Origin: Chloroflexota bacterium
GTDB lineage: Bacteria; Chloroflexota; Dehalococcoidia; Plut-88900
NCBI GenBank assembly: GCA_022572865.1
Contig: JACZVB010000027.1
Location: 1 to 9,628 of the forward strand
DNA length: 9,628 nucleotides
Direction: 5' to 3'
Shown here: in pieces, positions 6,161 to 9,628 of the stretch
Position numbering within the stretch: the stretch's first letter is position 1
Layout: the number at the start of each line of letters is the position of its first letter
Made by a program: the position numbers and the translations under genes
The notes under the pieces: model-generated
What the model was told of the DNA's origin: nothing
Seen by the model: the letters and a program-made list of their open reading frames with translations, nothing else
Databases searched by the model: none

Positions 6161-7212
6161 ACACGACACAGGAGGCCCTGCCCTCTACAGGCATCATAGG
6201 CCACGCAGGGGCCCTCTCCCTGCTTGACCGCAGCCGGGAAGCAGGTCGTCTCGCCCATGCCTACATTTTCGTTGGGCCCCGACACGTCGGCAAGATGGCC
6301 CTGGCCCTGCATCTGGCTAAGGCGGTGAACTGCCAGGGTGAAGGCCGCCGCCCCTGCGACCTGTGCTCCCAGTGCCGGCGCATCGGGTCGGGCTGGCACG
6401 TCGATGTCCAGGTGATAGATACCTCCTCGGAAGGCGAATCGGATGAGGACAAGGCTGACAAGACCAGGATTGGTATAGGTAAAGTGAGGGGGCTTCAGCG
6501 GCAGGTCAGCCTGCGCCCCTACGAGGGGGTCTGCCGAGTTTTCATAGTGGACGGGGCCGAGCTCCTCACCCACGATGCAGCCAACAGCCTGCTCAAGTCC
6601 CTGGAAGAGCCGCCTGAAGGCGTGCTGTTTGTCCTACTGGCATCGGACGAGACCTCGGTGCTCCCGACCATCCTCTCCCGGTGTCAGAGGATCGAGTTGA
6701 GCCCCATGCCCACCGATGACCTGGCCCAGACCCTGACCTCCCGCTACGAGGTCCAGGAAGAGAATGCCCGGCTGATCGCCAGGCTCTCTAGAGGGTGCAC
6801 GGGCTGGGCCATATCCGCAGCGCAGGATGACTCGGTCCTGGGGGGCCGGATAGACTCCCTGGACGTCCTCATAGAACTGGCGGACGCCGACCTGGAAGGA
6901 CGCTTCCAATATGCTTCCAAGTTATCCCAGCTCTACTCTAGTGATAGACAGGCGGTCCGAGACCTCATGGACCTGTGGGCTTTGTGGTGGCGTGACCTCA
7001 TTCTGACGGGGGCCGGCCAGGGTGATGTGGCGACTAATCTGCATCGAAATGATAAGCTGGAAGAGCAATCACTGCGGTATTCCCTGGAAGCCATCCAGAT
7101 GTTCATCAAAAGGATAAAGGAGGCCCGGGACTACCTGGAACGGAACGTGAACCCCAGGACTGCGCTGGAGTGGTTGATGCTCGGGTTCCCCGAAGCCCAG
7201 ACCTCCGGTTAA
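6157..7212 (+). CDS. holB: DNA polymerase III delta prime subunit
   Basis: This is a clamp-loader AAA+ subunit that helps place the beta sliding clamp on primed DNA. I chose the GTG at 6157, which overlaps the lysA TGA in a GTGA (4 nt), over the in-frame TTG at 6148; this gives 351 residues and suggests coupled translation. The AAA+ domain has GPRHVGKM at 40-47, a P-loop with Met replacing the usual Thr/Ser. A four-cysteine zinc module follows (C59, C67, C70, C73), then VDGAE (131-135) at the Walker B position and the clamp-loader SRC motif at 174-176. An acidic stretch, [13 protein letters not shown], at 90-102 precedes the conserved helix. The C-terminal collar domain runs from about 230 to the end. 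The loss of the P-loop Thr fits delta prime rather than the ATPase subunit DnaX, and the length is also too short for tau. Confidence 0.92.
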   Translation: MNTTQEALPSTGIIGHAGALSLLDRSREAGRLAHAYIFVGPRHVGKMALALHLAKAVNCQGEGRRPCDLCSQCRRIGSGWHVDVQVIDTSSEGESDEDKADKTRIGIGKVRGLQRQVSLRPYEGVCRVFIVDGAELLTHDAANSLLKSLEEPPEGVLFVLLASDETSVLPTILSRCQRIELSPMPTDDLAQTLTSRYEVQEENARLIARLSRGCTGWAISAAQDDSVLGGRIDSLDVLIELADADLEGRFQYASKLSQLYSSDRQAVRDLMDLWALWWRDLILTGAGQGDVATNLHRNDKLEEQSLRYSLEAIQMFIKRIKEARDYLERNVNPRTALEWLMLGFPEAQTSG

Positions 7213-7225
7213 TGATGGAGAAACG

Positions 7226-7474
7226 ATGTCCCCGATAGCTGGAATACGATTGGAGAGATCGGGCCGGATGCTTTACTTCGATGATGCCGGCCTGAACATC
7301 GATGTCGATGACTACGTGGTGGTGGAGAAGGACGGAGAGGAGAAGGTGGGGCGGGTGGTCATAGCGCCCAATCAGCTACTGATCAACCAGTTGAGAGAGC
7401 CTGTGCCCTCCCTCAGGAGGATCGCTACACCGGAAGACCTGGAAAAGAGCGACGCTTCGCATCCCAGGCCCTGA
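7226..7474 (+). CDS. Short RicT/PSP1-family N-terminal domain protein
   Basis: An 82-residue protein starting at an ATG with GGAG 5 bases upstream, 13 bases after holB. Its sequence follows the front part of RicT (YaaT): a GIRLERSGRMLYFD opening, a DVDDYVVVEKDGEEKVGRVVIAP core and an LRRIATPEDLEK close. In Bacillus RicT also lies near holB, which supports the relationship. RicT there works with RicA and RicF in RNase Y-dependent mRNA processing and carries an iron-sulfur-binding C-terminal PSP1 region. Here the protein stops where that region should begin and contains no cysteine, so those functions cannot be assumed. A frameshift is unlikely because a real minus-strand gene occupies the next bases. 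It may be a natural stand-alone domain or an eroded gene. Confidence 0.8.
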   Translation: MSPIAGIRLERSGRMLYFDDAGLNIDVDDYVVVEKDGEEKVGRVVIAPNQLLINQLREPVPSLRRIATPEDLEKSDASHPRP

Positions 7475-7475
7475 A

Positions 7476-7490
7476 CCTGCCTCAGGCAGG
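7476..7490. terminator. Small palindrome between convergent stop codons
   Basis: CCTGC (7476-7480) and GCAGG (7486-7490) form a 5-bp stem with a 5-base loop; the fully palindromic reading is CCTGCCT-C-AGGCAGG. It lies between the ricT-like stop (7472-7474) and the HNH gene stop (7482-7484), and a TTTT follows at 7497-7500 on the plus strand. The stem is weak, so use as a two-way terminator is only possible. Confidence 0.3.
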
Positions 7491-8000
7491 CACGAATTTT
7501 CGCCACTCGATTCGCACTTCGAGATAGAAGCCCAGGTCCCGATACCTCTTGGAAGGCGGGGCCTTCGGCACCGTGAGCAGCTTCATCCCCGCCTGTGCCG
7601 GGGTCCTTCCCGCTTTTCTCAAGTTACAGGGCACGCAGGCGCTGGCCACGTTATCCCATGTGTGGGTTCCTCCCAGCCGCCTGGGCATTACATGGTCAAG
7701 GGTCAGGTCCTTGGACTGCTTTCTGCAATACTGGCATAAGTATGCGTCCCGGATGAACACCTCGCGGCGAGACAACTTGGGCGGCAGCATCGGGCGCTTC
7801 ACCATGTGGCCGAGTCGAATGACCGACGGGAGTTCGAAGAAGGAGGAAGCGGTGCGAATCTCGCCCCGGCCGTTTTCCAGGGTTTCGGCCTTACCCTTGA
7901 GTAGCAGCACTATAGCTCGCCGAAAGTTGCAGACATTCAGTGGCTCGTAGTTCTGGTTGAGGACCAGTACGGCTCTGTTAAGGGCTATCAGACGAGTCAT
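7482..8000 (-). CDS. HNH endonuclease-family protein
   Basis: A 172-residue protein with an N-terminal part typical of a widespread bacterial HNH family (VLVLNQNYEPLNVCNFRRAI at 11-30) and a C-terminal zinc-stabilised HNH nuclease domain. In that domain the zinc cysteines are C89/C92 (CQYC) and C122/C125 (CVPC), and the catalytic set is D102-H103 (LTLDHV), N117 (WDNV) and N126 (CNLRKAGRTP). The pattern suggests metal-dependent DNA nicking or cleavage, but the biological role of this stand-alone family is not established. I prefer the ATG at 8000 because family similarity starts soon after it. An in-frame GTG at 8033 would add 11 residues, and neither start has a ribosome site. It is convergent with the RicT-like gene, with stops 7 bases apart. 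No intron, intein or restriction partner is seen next to it. Confidence 0.88.
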   Translation of the reverse strand: MTRLIALNRAVLVLNQNYEPLNVCNFRRAIVLLLKGKAETLENGRGEIRTASSFFELPSVIRLGHMVKRPMLPPKLSRREVFIRDAYLCQYCRKQSKDLTLDHVMPRRLGGTHTWDNVASACVPCNLRKAGRTPAQAGMKLLTVPKAPPSKRYRDLGFYLEVRIEWRKFVPA

Positions 8001-8093
8001 TGTGAATTCGAGTCGGGAAAGTCCATCACCCACAAATCACGATTCATACACTGGCGATTCCACTGGTAAGACACCCGCCAAAATGCCTGGAGA

Positions 8094-8123
8094 TTTATAC
8101 TCCTCGCCTCTGATTGGGCGCAA
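8094..8123 (-). promoter_or_regulatory. Promoter for the HNH gene
   Basis: On the minus strand TTGCGC (8118-8123) is followed after 18 bases by TATAAA (8094-8099, five of six). Predicted transcription start is near 8087, leaving a leader of about 85 bases before the ATG at 8000. The rest of the 8034-8192 spacer shows nothing else recognisable. Confidence 0.5.
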
Positions 8124-8192
8124 TTCTATCACAAAGGATTCCGTTGCGGAAGCCATCGCCTCGTCTGCATGAGATCGACCAGAGGTGACGCC

Positions 8193-8921
8193 TCACCCGC
8201 TATCTTCACCACCCCCTCCGAGAGAGGTGAGCCTACTGGCCCGGATGTATCCCCGGTGCCACATCACCACCGTCAAATAGATGGCGCCGAAGGTGTATCC
8301 CCCGATGATATCGCTGGGCCAGTGGACCCCTAGATATACTCGTGAGGTCCCCATGCTCAGTATCAGCCCGATCAATATCACCTGGAAGAATCTCCGGGCC
8401 CACCGAGGCCCCAGGTCAAGATCGGAGATGTACAAGATCAGTAGGCCGAAAAAAACAGATGCAAAGACGGTGTGACCGCTGGGGAAACTGTTGCTGCTAA
8501 GACCCTTGGGGGCTTTCATCAGTATCTCAACTGGCCGGGGCCTGTCTACCAGTTCCTTGACAAACCAGTTCAGGGGGGTGCTTCCGGCGGTGATCAGCAC
8601 CATGTATGCAGCATCGGCCCGACGCCTCAGGGCCCAGAGTAATACGACCACTGCCGTCGTCATCACAGCGGCCGGAAGCGAGTCCCCCAGGACCGAAACC
8701 CCGTCCAGGAAACCGCCCAACAGGGGGATGGACAGGGACTGCACCCATTCGGCTATGGGAAGATCGCCAGGGAAGCGTTGGTACTGGTGGGCGGAGATGG
8801 ACAGGCCGATACCCGTGACAAGCAGTGCGCCTATGAGGAGGCCCACCCTCGTCCCGGCAAACGGTCCATTCAGGCACCAAAGTGGTCCGGCTGCTGGCTG
8901 TTGTGGCTTGGTGCGGAACAT
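8193..8921 (-). CDS. PAP2-family membrane phosphatase
   Basis: A 242-residue integral membrane protein of the type 2 phosphatidic acid phosphatase superfamily, which removes phosphate from lipid phosphates such as phosphatidic acid or undecaprenyl diphosphate on the outer side of the membrane. All three catalytic motifs are intact: C1 K122-x6-R129-P130 (KELVDRPRP), C2 P147-S-G-H150 (SFPSGHT) and C3 S193-R194-x5-H200-x3-D204 (SRVYLGVHWPSD), with H200 the expected nucleophile and H150 the acid. Hydrophobic segments lie near 25-45, 83-98, 104-120, 152-168, 178-192 and 206-222. The C terminus ends in a polar glycine-rich tail. The exact substrate cannot be read from sequence. The ATG at 8921 has only a poor GGGA before it and a promoter very close upstream. 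It is divergent from ffh. Confidence 0.92.
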   Translation of the reverse strand: MFRTKPQQPAAGPLWCLNGPFAGTRVGLLIGALLVTGIGLSISAHQYQRFPGDLPIAEWVQSLSIPLLGGFLDGVSVLGDSLPAAVMTTAVVVLLWALRRRADAAYMVLITAGSTPLNWFVKELVDRPRPVEILMKAPKGLSSNSFPSGHTVFASVFFGLLILYISDLDLGPRWARRFFQVILIGLILSMGTSRVYLGVHWPSDIIGGYTFGAIYLTVVMWHRGYIRASRLTSLGGGGEDSG

Positions 8922-8932
8922 CGATTCCCGCG

Positions 8933-8961
8933 ATTATCACATACCTTTCGTGGTGGTACAA
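8933..8961 (-). promoter_or_regulatory. Extended -10 promoter for the PAP2 gene
   Basis: On the minus strand TTGTAC (8956-8961) is followed after 17 bases by GATAAT (8933-8938), with a TGT just before it making an extended -10. The start of transcription would fall around 8926, only about 5 bases before the ATG at 8921, so the message is likely to have an extremely short leader. Confidence 0.5.
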
Positions 8962-9042
8962 TTCAGGGAGCTTACCCCTTTCGTTAACCAATGGCGCTAG
9001 TTTACGCAGCGTCCACAACCTATTCCAAGGCGATTATTTCAT

Positions 9043-9083
9043 GTCATTCCGAGTCCTTACCATTCGGGAAGGGCGAGGAATCC
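9043..9083. repeat. Palindromic intergenic repeat of the TCATTCCGAG...GCGAGGAATCC type
   Basis: TCATTCCGAG (9044-9053) and GCGAGGAATCC (9073-9083) flank a short centre. ATTCC (9046-9050) pairs with GGAAT (9077-9081), and TCCTT (9054-9058) with AAGGG (9069-9073, one G-U), across a 3-by-3 internal mismatch and a 10-base loop. The two ends look like a dispersed intergenic repeat that I recall from several bacterial genomes, but a copy count needs a genome search. Only one copy is in this window. Confidence 0.45.
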
Positions 9084-9084
9084 G

Positions 9085-9112
9085 GGGCGGGGCCCTTCCT
9101 TTCTTTTTCTTA
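9085..9112 (+). other. GC hairpin followed by a pyrimidine tract upstream of ffh
   Basis: GGGC (9085-9088) and GCCC (9092-9095) form a short stem, followed by a C/T-only stretch from 9093 to about 9110 with TTTTT inside. It resembles a weak plus-strand terminator, but no plus-strand gene ends upstream. It could insulate the ffh promoter from antisense or read-through transcripts. Confidence 0.3.
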
Positions 9113-9118
9113 CCTTTC

Positions 9119-9147
9119 TTGACCCGTATCCAACCCGTATCTACAAT
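9119..9147 (+). promoter_or_regulatory. Sigma70-type promoter for ffh
   Basis: TTGACC (9119-9124, five of six consensus) and TACAAT (9142-9147, five of six) are separated by exactly 17 bases. Transcription should begin near 9154, leaving a leader of about 11 bases that overlaps the GAGGAG ribosome site at 9153-9158. Confidence 0.75.
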
Positions 9148-9164
9148 GGGGTGAGGAGTAAACA

Positions 9165-9628
9165 ATGCTGGAGATACTTTCCGAAAAAATCGCGGCGGTT
9201 CTGAAAAAGCTGGAGGGCAAGGGCCGGCTAACCGAGGAGTCGGTGGACGCGGCCCTGCGAGAGGTGCGCCTGGCCCTCCTGGAAGCAGACGTGAACTTCA
9301 AGGTCGTAAAGCAGTTTGTCAGTAAAATCAGGGAGCGCTGTATAACGGCTGAGGTCCTGGATTCCCTGACCCCCGCTCAGCAGGTGGCGGCTATAATCCA
9401 CGAGGAGCTCACCGCCATCCTTGGGGGTGGCGACCACGAACTGGAAACCCCGGAGGAGAGGCCCGGGGTGATCATGCTGGTGGGGTTGCAGGGTTCGGGT
9501 AAGACTACGACGGCGGCGAAGCTGGCCCTTCACCTCAGGCGGTCCGAACAGGCCTCTATCATGGTGGCGTCAGACCTTCAGAGGCCCGCCGCGGTGCAGC
9601 AGCTAGAGATTCTGGGCAAGCAGTTAAA
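9165..9628 (+). CDS. ffh: Signal recognition particle GTPase Ffh (SRP54), 5' part
   Basis: This is the protein subunit of the signal recognition particle, which binds 4.5S RNA and signal peptides of nascent membrane proteins and docks with FtsY. Only the first 154 codons are present; the gene runs off the window end, where the reading frame stays open. The N domain (1-about 95) has the SRP54 start MLEILSEKI and the ALREVRLALLEADVNFKVV helix at 30-48. The G domain begins with the P-loop GLQGSGKTTTAAKLA at 107-121 and continues into DLQRPAAVQQL at 137-147, where most Ffh proteins have DxxRPAA. The rest of the G domain and the methionine-rich M domain lie outside. The ATG at 9165 is set by GAGGAG 6 bases upstream and a good promoter. 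FtsY, which shares the NG fold, is unlikely because it normally carries an acidic N-terminal region absent here. Confidence 0.96.
   Translation, partial: MLEILSEKIAAVLKKLEGKGRLTEESVDAALREVRLALLEADVNFKVVKQFVSKIRERCITAEVLDSLTPAQQVAAIIHEELTAILGGGDHELETPEERPGVIMLVGLQGSGKTTTAAKLALHLRRSEQASIMVASDLQRPAAVQQLEILGKQL

Noticed and set aside
7482..8000. HNH gene as part of a homing element or restriction system
   Set aside because: There is no intron, intein, methyltransferase or specificity subunit beside it, and the protein fits a common stand-alone family.
8882..9154. 90-codon plus-strand open frame before ffh
   Set aside because: It runs through the PAP2 start, the intergenic repeat, the pyrimidine tract and the ffh promoter, and its product is low-complexity.

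Overview
The window is a GC-rich (roughly 60% by eye) stretch of bacterial chromosome made almost entirely of housekeeping genes. Several features together suggest a Chloroflexota-type genome, perhaps Dehalococcoidia: an HspR regulator beside dnaK, a family-5 (UdgB) uracil-DNA glycosylase, holB followed by a RicT-like gene, and a 'TCATTCCGAG...GCGAGGAAT' intergenic repeat. This is an inference from gene content, not a proven assignment. I see no phage, transposase, CRISPR, rRNA or tRNA gene.

Left part (1-2620, mostly minus strand): a hspR-dnaK heat-shock unit is read leftwards. It has a strong sigma70-type promoter ahead of hspR and a long perfect hairpin after dnaK. Neither grpE nor dnaJ is present in the window, and hspR comes first. 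The first 87 bases may be the tail of a plus-strand gene. From 2533 to 2906 there is a 374-bp divergent control region with palindromes and hairpins.

Middle part (2907-7474, plus strand): a YihY/BrkB-family membrane protein, a degenerate tandem repeat of about 80-90 bp, a family-5 uracil-DNA glycosylase, then a compact lysA-holB-ricT-like unit. lysA has its own promoter. holB starts on a GTG that overlaps the lysA stop by 4 nt. The RicT-like gene follows after 13 nt and encodes only the front part of that family.

Right part (7482-9628): an HNH endonuclease-family gene and a PAP2-family phosphatase lie on the minus strand, each with a recognisable promoter. A repeat-containing intergenic region follows, and then the start of ffh (SRP54 GTPase) on the plus strand, running off the window end.

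Functionally the genes cover protein folding (DnaK/HspR), protein targeting (Ffh), DNA replication (delta prime), base-excision repair (UDG), lysine/diaminopimelate metabolism (LysA) and membrane lipid metabolism (PAP2). I found no convincing undescribed multi-gene system. The most interesting signals are non-coding: palindromes in the divergent promoter region, the 3' repeat of the BrkB gene, and the dispersed-type repeat before ffh. The shortened RicT-like protein is also worth a second look.
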